Shown piece by piece: positions 27,798 to 35,596 of a DNA stretch of 64,000 nucleotides (position 1 is the first letter of the stretch; each line of letters starts with the position of its first letter). The position numbers were made by a program, and so were the translations under genes. The notes beneath the pieces are model-generated. The model did not search any database, was not told where the DNA came from, and was given only the letters and a program-made list of their open reading frames with translations. Source of the stretch: Lachnospiraceae bacterium (GTDB taxonomy: Bacteria; Bacillota; Clostridia; Lachnospirales; Lachnospiraceae); assembly GCA_017476665.1 (NCBI GenBank), contig JAFUZJ010000053.1:35755-99754 (forward strand), given 5' to 3'.

Positions 27798-27837
27798 TGT
27801 CTATTTATAGAATACTATATGTCAAATATATTTTCAA
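27798..27837 (-). promoter_or_regulatory. Promoter and likely operator of the BlaI/BlaR1 pair
   Basis: On the minus strand TTGAAA (27837-27832), a 17-bp spacer and TATTCT (27814-27809) form a promoter. An imperfect inverted repeat with TGTC ends (27798-27801 and 27821-27824) covers the -10 region and would suit a BlaI-type dimer. Confidence 0.5.
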
Positions 27838-27860
27838 TGTTTAAGTTATGTTTGGAAAGC

Positions 27861-27914
27861 AAAATCCTCCGGACAAAAGGATTTTAATGTACTCCTCTTG
27901 TCCGAAGGATTTTT
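27861..27914 (-). terminator. Terminator between the DUF6773 gene and the blaI-like gene
   Basis: A 16-bp stem with one mismatch (27861-27876 with 27899-27914) has its core GGACAA/TTGTCC. T-runs occur on both sides, so it could act in either direction. Confidence 0.65.
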
Positions 27915-27940
27915 GTTATTTCAAGGCTTTTTTACTGATC

Positions 27941-28438
27941 TTACCGGTTTTGATCTTCCGCATCCGCTTCGGCATCCATCGGCTCGGCATCCAGCTCCTT
28001 CTGCCTTTTGGTGACGATCTTCGCCAGGATGCTCAACGACACAAACTGGAGCACAAACAGAAATCCCGCAGTATACACTCCTGCCGCTATACTGCCCATG
28101 ACATACTCCGGATTCATATGAAATATGGTAGCAAACATAACTGCACCAAACAGAATTGACACGCCTGCGGAAAAGAGCAGGTTGGTCTTAATATCCGGTT
28201 TCAGCCGCCTGTCCCAAATTCCTCTTTTGGCACAGGCAATAACAAGATACCCCGCCAGTATCATAAATACAATCCACTCCCCTGCCATTTGGGCAGCCTC
28301 TGCCCCCATGATCTGCTGTACCATCAATGCAATTAATAACCCCCAAAATGCCAGCCAGCAGCCCCGGTGCTCCACCTCAAGCAGCTGCAGCTCCTGTCTC
28401 TCATCCAGATTATTTTTTCTCTTTTCATTCTGTTTCAT
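27941..28438 (-). CDS. DUF6773-like membrane protein
   Basis: The product has 165 residues from the ATG at 28438, which overlaps the stop of the XRE gene (ATGA). Four membrane helices follow a charged N-terminus with NLDERQE. The pair small XRE repressor plus DLDERQ-type membrane protein is a common Firmicutes arrangement (DUF6773/DUF2178 group), whose function is unknown. Translational coupling to the regulator is evident. Confidence 0.7.
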   Translation of the reverse strand: MKQNEKRKNNLDERQELQLLEVEHRGCWLAFWGLLIALMVQQIMGAEAAQMAGEWIVFMILAGYLVIACAKRGIWDRRLKPDIKTNLLFSAGVSILFGAVMFATIFHMNPEYVMGSIAAGVYTAGFLFVLQFVSLSILAKIVTKRQKELDAEPMDAEADAEDQNR

Positions 28439-28647
28439 GATTTCTGTTCCTCCTCTTCCTCCCAAAAGATATCATCCAGTGTAACGCCCAGAGCTCTGCA
28501 TATGGCGATACACAGTTTCAGTGACGGGTTAAACTCTCCCGCTTCGATCAGACCGATGGTCTGTCTGGTCACGCCGGCTTTCTCCGCCAACTCCGTCTGC
28601 GACATGTTTAATTCAATCCGCTTGAATTTCAGTTTCAGATTTCTCAT
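28435..28647 (-). CDS. Small XRE-family repressor
   Basis: The product has 70 residues from the ATG at 28647 (AAGGAGG 7 bases upstream). It is a single helix-turn-helix: MSQTELAEKAGVTRQTIGLIEAG, of the Cro/YozG class, with the typical acidic tail (LDDIFWEEEEEQ). It forms a coupled pair with the membrane protein. The promoter is flanked by an inverted TGCAAAATATA repeat, consistent with autorepression. Confidence 0.9.
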   Translation of the reverse strand: MRNLKLKFKRIELNMSQTELAEKAGVTRQTIGLIEAGEFNPSLKLCIAICRALGVTLDDIFWEEEEEQKS

Positions 28648-28660
28648 AATGCTTCCTCCT

Positions 28661-28711
28661 TGCAAAATATATATTACATCTTCATTTTGCTTTTGTCAAC
28701 TATATTTTGCA
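28661..28711 (-). promoter_or_regulatory. XRE promoter enclosed by an inverted repeat
   Basis: TTGACA (28699-28694), a 17-bp spacer and TAATAT (28676-28671) on the minus strand. Perfect 11-bp arms TGCAAAATATA (28661-28671) and TATATTTTGCA (28701-28711) enclose the promoter, with an extra half-site GCAAAATG between them. This is a likely autoregulatory operator. Confidence 0.65.
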
Positions 28712-28750
28712 TTTAATTTTTATAGATTACTTTTGTAACATTCGGTGCTT

Positions 28751-28799
28751 GGACACGCAGACCACACGCAGACCCACGCAAACCCACGCAAACGTGTCC
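28751..28799. repeat. Four ACGCARACC tandem units inside a GGACACG/CGTGTCC palindrome
   Basis: ACGCA recurs at 28755, 28766, 28776 and 28786 (10-11 bp period). It is bracketed by GGACACG (28751-28757) and its exact complement CGTGTCC (28793-28799). It lies between the XRE promoter and the terminator of the peptide operon. The function is unknown. Confidence 0.6.
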
Positions 28800-28816
28800 G
28801 CCCGCCTCATTGTTCA

Positions 28817-28858
28817 TAAAAAAAAGAAAACCCAAATGCATTGCACATCCGGGTTTCC
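28817..28858 (-). terminator. Terminator of the peptide/methyltransferase operon
   Basis: On the minus strand GGAAACCC pairs with GGGTTTTC and is followed by a run of T. It lies 41 bases after the last gene of the operon. Confidence 0.75.
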
Positions 28859-28899
28859 CTATAATTCCCTATAGTCTTCTGCCCATTCCGGCAGATAGG

Positions 28900-29151
28900 T
28901 TACAGCAGTTTCTTGATCGCTCCCGCCACATCGCCGATCACGCCGGAAGCTTTGTCCGCCGTCAGCTTTGCCTTGACGCCGTCGATAATCTTGTTCACCA
29001 CGTCATCAGGAAGGTCTACGCCTACCACTTTCTCCACAACTTTCACCGGCTCCTTCTGAAACTGCTCCAGCAGCGTTTTATCCGCAGAAACCTTTGCCAC
29101 TACCTCCTGGATCTTCTCGGGGAGATTGTTCTTGATCTGATTGATGTCCAT
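28900..29151 (-). CDS. Small helical peptide with NHLP-leader-like sequence
   Basis: The product has 83 residues from the ATG at 29151. The middle (KTLLEQFQKEPVKVVEKVVG, then VDLPDDVVNKIIDGVK) resembles the nitrile-hydratase-type leader (NHLP) of some RiPP precursors: a F-x-x-x-P-x-x-x-x-E element followed by G-x-x-L-P-D/E-x-V. The last 20 residues (DKASGVIGDVAGAIKKLL) are glycine-rich and amphipathic, but contain no cysteine. Alternatively it is a small structural or secreted helical protein. It lies 28 bases after a large protein with a C39-like domain, in the same operon. Confidence 0.6.
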   Translation of the reverse strand: MDINQIKNNLPEKIQEVVAKVSADKTLLEQFQKEPVKVVEKVVGVDLPDDVVNKIIDGVKAKLTADKASGVIGDVAGAIKKLL

Positions 29152-29179
29152 GTCTCTTTTCCTCTCTTTCTGTTTCAAA

Positions 29180-31708
29180 TTATTCTGTGCGGATATATGT
29201 CACAAAATTGTTCCCGTTCTTTTTCAGCCAATCCGTGGCATCGTTCATGCCCATCTTGGCCAAGGTTCCTTTCTTCGGATCCATGACCACCACATTGTAC
29301 TCATTAAATCCGGTGATCAGAACTGCCTCACCATCTGACAAAAGCGCTAACACCGGCAGATCCTGATTTACATAATAGAGCATGGCATCCAATTCACAGC
29401 CCGCCAGATCCAGCACCTGCACGTTCTCCAGATTCGCCTGCAGAATATCCTGCACCGTCTGTCCCTGCTCCAGCAGAGCCTGTGTGTTCCGCACAACTCC
29501 CTCATATTTTAACACAGTATCAAGGCAGACTGCAAGACTACTTTTTTCCTCTGTCACCTTATCTTCATGAATCGCCATAATCTGGTTGCGTGCCACACGA
29601 TTTCCCTTCCGCCAGATGCAGTGGCCGTTCTGATCCACCACCACCCCGGACACTTCGTTCGCCAGCAACACCGCCTTCGCCGGAGAACTGAACAGGTTCT
29701 CCACACCGTAGGCGCCATAAACATAGTATCTGGTGGCATCACTTTCCGCCTCCAGCACAAGCTCCCGTCCGCCCTCGAACACCACCTCTTTCGGAGTCAG
29801 GATCTGGATCGTCTTACTGTCAATATTATGTCTGGTCTGGATCTGCACATAGCGCTCATAAATGTCGATCCCGGGAGCCACGATCACAAACTTCCCGGTC
29901 TCCTCTTTCGTACTGTTCATGATCTGATCCGCCGTGGTCTCGGCATAACTGCCGTTTGCCTGCTTTTTCACGCGGGAAAGCGTGATCTGATTGCTCTCTA
30001 TGCTGCACTCCGTGACATATATTCCCTCCGGCTGATATTCCTTCAGCAGGTTCCCCTGGGCGTCACAGATGCAGACTTTGTACATGGGGAAAAGGATCCG
30101 TCCGGAACTCTCCCTGTAAATATCTTCCTCTCTTGCAACGCCGTAAATAATATCCTCCCCCATAAATCCCAGAGGCTTCACCGCTTCGTCTGCACTCACA
30201 CGAATCTCCTGCTGGACGTCATTATTCAGATTTCGGATATTCAGCCTGCGGCTGTGATAGATATCCTCTCCCTCCTGCCAGACGACGATCCAGTTACTTT
30301 CGGAAATCTGGACAGTGTCCATCTGGGTGATCGTGGCCAGCGGATAGTAGGTCTTTTCTTCCAAATTGATGGAATAGATCACATCCTCCAGCATCAAATA
30401 GAGCACCTGATCCCGGTTCAGATACAAAAGCCGCTCCATCTGCGGCTTTAGCAGGGCATACTCTTTGTGATAAGGGATATAAACATTTTCCTCTATCGTG
30501 TTCAGGGTACTGTTGTAAGTATAAACCTGGATCCCGACTTCCCCTTCATGCCGCCCTCTGTTCATATAACCGTAGACCGCGAAACTGATATTACCGCCCT
30601 CATCCACATTCAGGATCTTGATCCCGTGCCGGTCATACATGGCTCGGCTGTCCGTGTAGGTCTGGTCATAAAAACTGAATACCACCGCCAGCTTATTGCT
30701 CACCGAGTTGTAGCTGTACAGGGACCCGTCCACTTCAAAGGCCACAGTACTGCCGTCCTCGCTTTCTGCCAGCGGAATATTGCTGTCCGTGATCCCCAGC
30801 AGGATCTTATCATTGGCATACATCTTCTCCACATCCGGGATCTGCGTCATGGTACGCTCATAATTCAAAAGATAGATCCGGTCCGAGGTATACCGGATCC
30901 GGTAATGCTCCACCACCCGATAATAGGTCCTGGTCTGGGCGGCCTCTGTGGAAACCAGAAAATTCACCAGAAAGGAAGCTGTCTGCTCCCCGATCTCCGT
31001 CATTAGAATCACGGGCTCCGTTTCTTCCTTCACCCCCAGATCTCCCCAGGTAATCTGCTTAAAACTGCTGTGAATGTTAACCTTGTGAAAGGAGGTATTA
31101 TCCTCCAGCTGGGCGTTGGTTTCCAGATATCTTGTCAGTTCTCTCGCCGCTTCTTTATCATACAGCCTCTCGTGAAAATCCCTGACAAAATCAAGTTTTT
31201 CCTCAATATGCAGCGACTCGCTCCATATGGCGCGGGTGTAATAGGAAACCTGCCTGTCATCATCCAGTGTCAGCGTCAGCTTCACAGCATATTCCCGGTC
31301 TTTCTCGATCAGGTCTTTTAAGCTCACAACCACGGAAAACTCTTTCTTTCCCGTCTGCAGTCCTGTAACCGGTGTATTCTCGATCAGACGGGTTCCGTCA
31401 ATACTGCGCACTTCCAATGACATTCCCGTCACATTCCTGCCGTAGGTATCGATCTGCACGGAAAATTCCCGATTTTCTCCCAGCACGGTCACCACATCCC
31501 GCATGGACGCTACGTCCATGGGCACAACATAACCATGCAATTCATTGTAGGCCACGCCGTCGCGCTCCACATGCATGACAGGCAGCGTAGCGGCAGCCAT
31601 CTCCATCGTCATATTGTCATGCCCCTGGTTCATCACTTTGCCGGCAACGATTAACGCCACCACAAAAGTCACCAGAAAGACAATGAGCTTTATCAAAACT
31701 TTTTTCAT
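29180..31708 (-). CDS. Large anchored protein with C-terminal C39-like pseudopeptidase domain
   Basis: The product has 842 residues. An N-terminal membrane anchor (KLIVFLVTFVVALIVAG) is followed by a large extracellular region rich in beta strands, with repeated propeller-like units in the middle. The final 120 residues look like a C39 peptidase fold: SLAVCLDTVLKYEG matches the helix after the active cysteine, and GEAVLITGFNEYNVVVMDP matches the H-x(n)-D region. The catalytic Cys position is Ser and the His position is Glu, so it is probably inactive. It lies between the methyltransferase and the NHLP-like peptide, all in one operon. Confidence 0.6.
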   Translation of the reverse strand: MKKVLIKLIVFLVTFVVALIVAGKVMNQGHDNMTMEMAAATLPVMHVERDGVAYNELHGYVVPMDVASMRDVVTVLGENREFSVQIDTYGRNVTGMSLEVRSIDGTRLIENTPVTGLQTGKKEFSVVVSLKDLIEKDREYAVKLTLTLDDDRQVSYYTRAIWSESLHIEEKLDFVRDFHERLYDKEAARELTRYLETNAQLEDNTSFHKVNIHSSFKQITWGDLGVKEETEPVILMTEIGEQTASFLVNFLVSTEAAQTRTYYRVVEHYRIRYTSDRIYLLNYERTMTQIPDVEKMYANDKILLGITDSNIPLAESEDGSTVAFEVDGSLYSYNSVSNKLAVVFSFYDQTYTDSRAMYDRHGIKILNVDEGGNISFAVYGYMNRGRHEGEVGIQVYTYNSTLNTIEENVYIPYHKEYALLKPQMERLLYLNRDQVLYLMLEDVIYSINLEEKTYYPLATITQMDTVQISESNWIVVWQEGEDIYHSRRLNIRNLNNDVQQEIRVSADEAVKPLGFMGEDIIYGVAREEDIYRESSGRILFPMYKVCICDAQGNLLKEYQPEGIYVTECSIESNQITLSRVKKQANGSYAETTADQIMNSTKEETGKFVIVAPGIDIYERYVQIQTRHNIDSKTIQILTPKEVVFEGGRELVLEAESDATRYYVYGAYGVENLFSSPAKAVLLANEVSGVVVDQNGHCIWRKGNRVARNQIMAIHEDKVTEEKSSLAVCLDTVLKYEGVVRNTQALLEQGQTVQDILQANLENVQVLDLAGCELDAMLYYVNQDLPVLALLSDGEAVLITGFNEYNVVVMDPKKGTLAKMGMNDATDWLKKNGNNFVTYIRTE

Positions 31709-31727
31709 TGAAAAATTACTCCAGCCG

Positions 31728-32906
31728 TTATTGCAACAATTGCTCCAATGTGGGATTCACATGTAAAAATTCCGCAACACCACGGATGTCGGAATTCTCC
31801 GACCTGCGTTTCATATTCTTTGCACCGGTCTGATCCGTCCGCTTCACCGCCCGGATCAGCAGATTCTTCGGCGTGTGCTCTATGTCGATAAATTCCAATA
31901 TCTGCGTTTCATATCCCTGCTGCTCCAGCAGATCCGCCCGCAGAGCATCCGTCAGCAATGCCGCCATGCGCTCCTTGATGATCCCGTACTTTAACACCGG
32001 CTGCAGCGTTTCACAGCGCATCTGCCCGTTCAGCTCATGCTGGCAGCACGGCACCGCAAGGATCACCCTCGCATTCCATTTTACCGCTTTCTCCAGAGCG
32101 AAATCTGTCGCTTTGTCGCAGGCATGCAGACTGACCACCATGTCCACCCGGTCCGCGCCGGTATAAGTGCTGATGTCGCCCCGCTCAAAATGCAGATTTG
32201 TATAATGCAGCTTGTCCGCCAGTTCATTGCAGTGACGGATCACATCTTCTTTCAGATCCAGCCCCGTCACCTGAATGTCCCGTCCCTGCAATTCATGCAG
32301 ATAATAATACATGGCAAACGTAAGATAAGACTTTCCGCAGCCGAAATCAATAATGCGAAGCGTCCTGTCCTTCGGCAGCGCCTCCAGCACATCTTCAATG
32401 AACTCCAGATATCGGTTGATCTGACGGAATTTATCGTACTTTGTCTTAGTCACTTTGCCGTCCTGCGTCTGCACCCCCAGTCCGATCAGAAAATCAACCG
32501 GCGTGCCGTCCATCAAAATGTATTGCTTGGTGCGGTTATGGGACAGATCCCTCTGCGTGAATGCCTCCTGCTGCCTGCGCACCTTCACCGTCTTTTTTCC
32601 CTTTTTGCTGACCAGCACCGTGGCCTCCATTCGCTGTCCGCCTGCATCTGCCCCGGTAAAACTCCCCTGCTTGAACAGCTCGTCCAGATAGCCGGCAATG
32701 CGCTCCTTCATCTCGTCCTTTTTCAAATTCTCATGGAACACCTGCGTCCCTTTGTGCAACGTCTCCTGAAAATACAATTCCCCCGCCAACAGCACAGGGC
32801 GCACCTTCACCTTGGTGCCCTGCGCCGCGTCACGGGTGTTGCTCAGCACGATCTGCTGCAGATCTCTGTTCAATATTTCCTCTAACAGTTTTCCTAATTC
32901 ATCCAA
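31728..32906 (-). CDS. Class I SAM-dependent methyltransferase (METTL25/Methyltransf_32-like)
   Basis: The product has 392 residues. The N-terminal about 170 residues are an accessory region. The methyltransferase core begins with motif I IIDFGCGKSYLTFA, followed by GLDLKEDVI, LHACDKATDFAL and VPCCQHEL. The LHACD and PCCQH motifs are typical of the METTL25/RRNAD1-like (Methyltransf_32) family. The substrate in bacteria is not established. It overlaps the upstream small gene by 13 bases. Confidence 0.8.
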   Translation of the reverse strand: MDELGKLLEEILNRDLQQIVLSNTRDAAQGTKVKVRPVLLAGELYFQETLHKGTQVFHENLKKDEMKERIAGYLDELFKQGSFTGADAGGQRMEATVLVSKKGKKTVKVRRQQEAFTQRDLSHNRTKQYILMDGTPVDFLIGLGVQTQDGKVTKTKYDKFRQINRYLEFIEDVLEALPKDRTLRIIDFGCGKSYLTFAMYYYLHELQGRDIQVTGLDLKEDVIRHCNELADKLHYTNLHFERGDISTYTGADRVDMVVSLHACDKATDFALEKAVKWNARVILAVPCCQHELNGQMRCETLQPVLKYGIIKERMAALLTDALRADLLEQQGYETQILEFIDIEHTPKNLLIRAVKRTDQTGAKNMKRRSENSDIRGVAEFLHVNPTLEQLLQ

Positions 32907-33319
32907 AAATAGCTTCCTCTCCTGCCGCCGTGCCGCCTCTTGTATATTTCATCACACAACAGCACCTGGACCATATCCCTGATCCAGCACCATTTCTCCT
33001 CGGGCACGCGTTCTTCTTCGGGGCAGTCCCTGTCCTCGTTCTGCATGACTTTCACCATACTGTCCGCCATATCCCGCAGACTGATAAAGTCCGGATACTC
33101 ATCGTAGATCATGCTGCCCTCATAATCCATTTTATCCAGGATCTGCGCAATCCGCCGCTGGTATTTCTTCACCTCGCCGGGATAGGCCTGCTGCAGATAT
33201 TCCATATCCTTCAGTATCTCCTGCTCCTTTTTCGCCCCCTGATAACCGGGGTAATCCATATAATATGGCAACGGAATATGGCTTGGAAACGTGTGCAATA
33301 ATTTCAAACCGGAATCCAT
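32894..33319 (-). CDS. Hypothetical protein coupled to the methyltransferase
   Basis: The product has about 141 residues and is helical and acidic. The start at 33319 is favoured by AAGG about 9 bases upstream; ATG at 33325 is an alternative. No membrane segment or known motif was seen. Its end overlaps the methyltransferase start, so the two are co-translated and probably act together. The 220-base gap upstream contains the terminator at 33437 and otherwise only the presumed promoter region. Confidence 0.65.
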   Translation of the reverse strand: MDSGLKLLHTFPSHIPLPYYMDYPGYQGAKKEQEILKDMEYLQQAYPGEVKKYQRRIAQILDKMDYEGSMIYDEYPDFISLRDMADSMVKVMQNEDRDCPEEERVPEEKWCWIRDMVQVLLCDEIYKRRHGGRRGSYFWMN

Positions 33320-33436
33320 ACACATATGCCTTATCGTCTTTTTTATAACGTATGCGGGAGCAGTAATTTTGGTGATACTGCCATTTTAGCAGATATGAAC
33401 GCGCGTTTCAATGATTCAGTTATGTATTCTACAGAA

Positions 33437-33478
33437 AAAAGACTCCTGCGCAACCACCTTGTCGTGCAGGAGTCTTTT
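33437..33478 (-). terminator. Terminator, copy 1 of a duplicated hairpin
   Basis: A long stem AAAAGACTCCTGC/GCAGGAGTCTTTT is followed on the minus strand by a T-run. The 45-bp sequence recurs almost unchanged at 37659-37699. It terminates the 279-residue membrane-protein gene. Confidence 0.85.
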
Positions 33479-33538
33479 GAACCCAATATTCTAATTGTAC
33501 TATAATATATCCTTCCGTTCTCGAATTTTCCTGCCGGT

Positions 33539-34378
33539 TTAGTAATAGTATATAGGCCATTTTTCTATGATCTCCAACGCTTCATCATAGGTCATACCGG
33601 TAATTTTGCTCAATTCAATCACTGCTGCCGCTCTTTTGTCATTCCGCAGCAACTGATCCACATTATCAAAATCGTGAATCGGATATTCTTTCCCCTTTAA
33701 AGTCATACTGGTCATTTTCAGTTTTCGGGGTGCAATCTTATCCTTTACCAGCGCTATGATAAAGAAAAGCCCTATGGCAAACATCACCAGTGAAATAAAC
33801 GGAATTACATGCAGGGCAGCCAAATCTGCCTTGGTCGTATTGACACAATAAGGCAGGACATATTTCTCGATTTCTGCGTTGGTACTGTAATACCCCGTAT
33901 CCTTAAACCATTGTTTTGCATATCCATAAATCTCTGACGAAGCATTATCTAACAGACCGCTAAAATAAATTGGATCACAATTGATATCCTCCGCCTCTCC
34001 CAGGATATAACTCTGCGTTGCTTGGATAAGACTGTCGTAGTCACTTTCCTTATCCGCTTCCACTTGAAGTAAAATATAGTATTCTTCCTCATCTGCTTTA
34101 TAGACAGGAATCAGACAATATACAGCATCCGACACAGACGCTACTCTTACCCCCATGTTCGTGTTGTATTTTTCCGCACAATACCCCAGCACAGCGAACG
34201 CCTCTCCATGGACATGGCTATGTATAGGAATCTCCTCAAAATTGGTTTCATACAGATCCACACCTTTTTGATGATAAGGAATTAATGTGGCAATTGACCA
34301 GACCAAGCCTATCAGTCCTGCAATAACAAATAAAATACAGATAAACCAGACCTGCCCCAAACCATCTTTCTTTTTCAT
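33539..34378 (-). CDS. Membrane protein with L7/L12-like C-terminal tail
   Basis: The product has 279 residues. One helix at the N-terminus (about 8-32), an outside domain of about 150 residues, a second helix (about 195-215), then a cytosolic tail of 60 residues. The tail contains KMTSMTLKGKEYPIHDFD and AAAVIELSKITGMTYDEALE. It is closely related to the tail of the protein at 34822-35460. The last part resembles the C-terminal domain of ribosomal protein L7/L12. The function is unknown. Confidence 0.65.
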   Translation of the reverse strand: MKKKDGLGQVWFICILFVIAGLIGLVWSIATLIPYHQKGVDLYETNFEEIPIHSHVHGEAFAVLGYCAEKYNTNMGVRVASVSDAVYCLIPVYKADEEEYYILLQVEADKESDYDSLIQATQSYILGEAEDINCDPIYFSGLLDNASSEIYGYAKQWFKDTGYYSTNAEIEKYVLPYCVNTTKADLAALHVIPFISLVMFAIGLFFIIALVKDKIAPRKLKMTSMTLKGKEYPIHDFDNVDQLLRNDKRAAAVIELSKITGMTYDEALEIIEKWPIYYY

Positions 34379-34448
34379 CCGATTTCTCTCCTTGTTTAAA
34401 TTTTAGATATTTATACTCCACACCATATCTTATTTGCTGTTTACCCCG

Positions 34449-34793
34449 TTATCCAAAAAACATACGTAATATGATACCTAGCGCCCTGCCAATACCTCTT
34501 TGCATCTGCCGTTGATTTATCCCGTCAATTTCACGCAGCAGTCGCTGTCTCTCTTCCTGTTCCATTTCAGCAGCTTTCTTTGCTTTTTCCTGCGATTCCT
34601 TTACTGTAGCATCCAGCGTTTTCATCAGCTTCAACGCTTCCTCGCAGGCTGTATCATCAACCTGCAATGCCGCGTATTTGTATCCGCCAACTGACTGCTC
34701 ATAAACAATGTTACTATCTATACAGTTCTGATCCAGATACTGCTTTGCATATTCCAGTTCCACTGCTTCTTTTGCCTGTCTGATCGTTTTCAT
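34449..34793 (-). CDS. Small DUF2007-like protein
   Basis: The product has 114 residues. The N-terminal 60 (AVELEYAKQYLDQNCIDSNI and YKYAALQVDDTACEEALKLM) look like a DUF2007-type signal-transducing domain. This is followed by a charged helical stretch and a short hydrophobic C-terminus. It lies between two membrane-protein genes that share the L7/L12-like tail, and it is co-directional with small gaps. Confidence 0.5.
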   Translation of the reverse strand: MKTIRQAKEAVELEYAKQYLDQNCIDSNIVYEQSVGGYKYAALQVDDTACEEALKLMKTLDATVKESQEKAKKAAEMEQEERQRLLREIDGINQRQMQRGIGRALGIILRMFFG

Positions 34794-34821
34794 ATCATAT
34801 GCTCCCTTCCTTTCGTCCGCC

Positions 34822-35460
34822 TCAATAATAATATAAGTACCATTTATCTAAAATTTCTACCGATTCTTCATAGGTCATCCCTGTGATCTTGCTCAGTTCC
34901 ACTACCGCTGCCGCTTTTTTGTCGCTGCGCATCAGCTTATTGATATGGTCAAAGTTATGGATTGGGTACTCCTGCCCTTTCAGGGTGATAGTAGTCATTC
35001 GCAATTTCTTTGGTGCTGATAATTCAAACGTTGAACTCCCCAGCCCCAGGATCATATAGAATAGCGGAGGACAAATACACAGTCCCAACGTAAAAGGGAT
35101 TCCATGCCCGAATGCCCTCGACAATTTGTAATGCAGCATCAGCGTAATGACAGCATCCACTGCAATTCCTATGATCCCGATCAATGTCTTATATGGAATA
35201 TCCGATGCAGGCAGCAAATTCACCATGATACCGATGGAAAGCTGAAACCAAAAGACACTGCCCTTCCAAATGATCTTAAACACAATCCAGGTACTATAAA
35301 TCGGAATCAGACATTTCCAACCTGCCATACCCATTTTTTTAAACATATGCCACAGGCCCCAATAGGACAGGATAAGTATAATAAGCCCAATACTAACAAG
35401 CGCCACCGCGATATGATCCATATCCAAACTTTTCACAAACGCATTGATATCAAACTCCAT
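34822..35460 (-). CDS. DUF5684-like membrane protein with L7/L12-like tail
   Basis: The product has 212 residues. Four membrane helices; MFKKMGMAGWKCLIPIYSTW is the hallmark of DUF5684-type proteins. The last about 60 residues form a cytosolic tail (RMTTITLKGQEYPIHNFDHI, then AAAVVELSKITGMTYEESVE) nearly identical in pattern to that of the 279-residue protein. It is transcribed from the promoter at 35501-35529, which is duplicated at 37617-37645. Confidence 0.7.
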   Translation of the reverse strand: MEFDINAFVKSLDMDHIAVALVSIGLIILILSYWGLWHMFKKMGMAGWKCLIPIYSTWIVFKIIWKGSVFWFQLSIGIMVNLLPASDIPYKTLIGIIGIAVDAVITLMLHYKLSRAFGHGIPFTLGLCICPPLFYMILGLGSSTFELSAPKKLRMTTITLKGQEYPIHNFDHINKLMRSDKKAAAVVELSKITGMTYEESVEILDKWYLYYY

Positions 35461-35500
35461 AAAAGCACTCCTCTGTATAATTTATAGCTTTTATGTTTTC

Positions 35501-35529
35501 AATATACTCTGTTTCGTATTATTAATCAA
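35501..35529 (-). promoter_or_regulatory. Promoter, copy 1 of a duplicated 40-bp element
   Basis: On the minus strand TTGATT (35529-35524), a 17-bp spacer and TATATT (35506-35501). Together with the flanking A-rich stretch it matches the promoter at 37617-37645 over about 40 bp. Confidence 0.7.
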
Positions 35530-35558
35530 TTCTTTTTTATACAAACGGCAGATACAAA

Positions 35559-35587
35559 AATAGCCGTGACAACTTATCACGACTATT
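35559..35587 (-). terminator. Terminator of the Rpn-type gene
   Basis: An 11-bp stem with one mismatch (35559-35569 with 35577-35587) is followed on the minus strand by TTTTT. It lies 10 bases after the stop of the gene at 35597. Confidence 0.8.
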
Positions 35588-35596
35588 CCTTACAAC

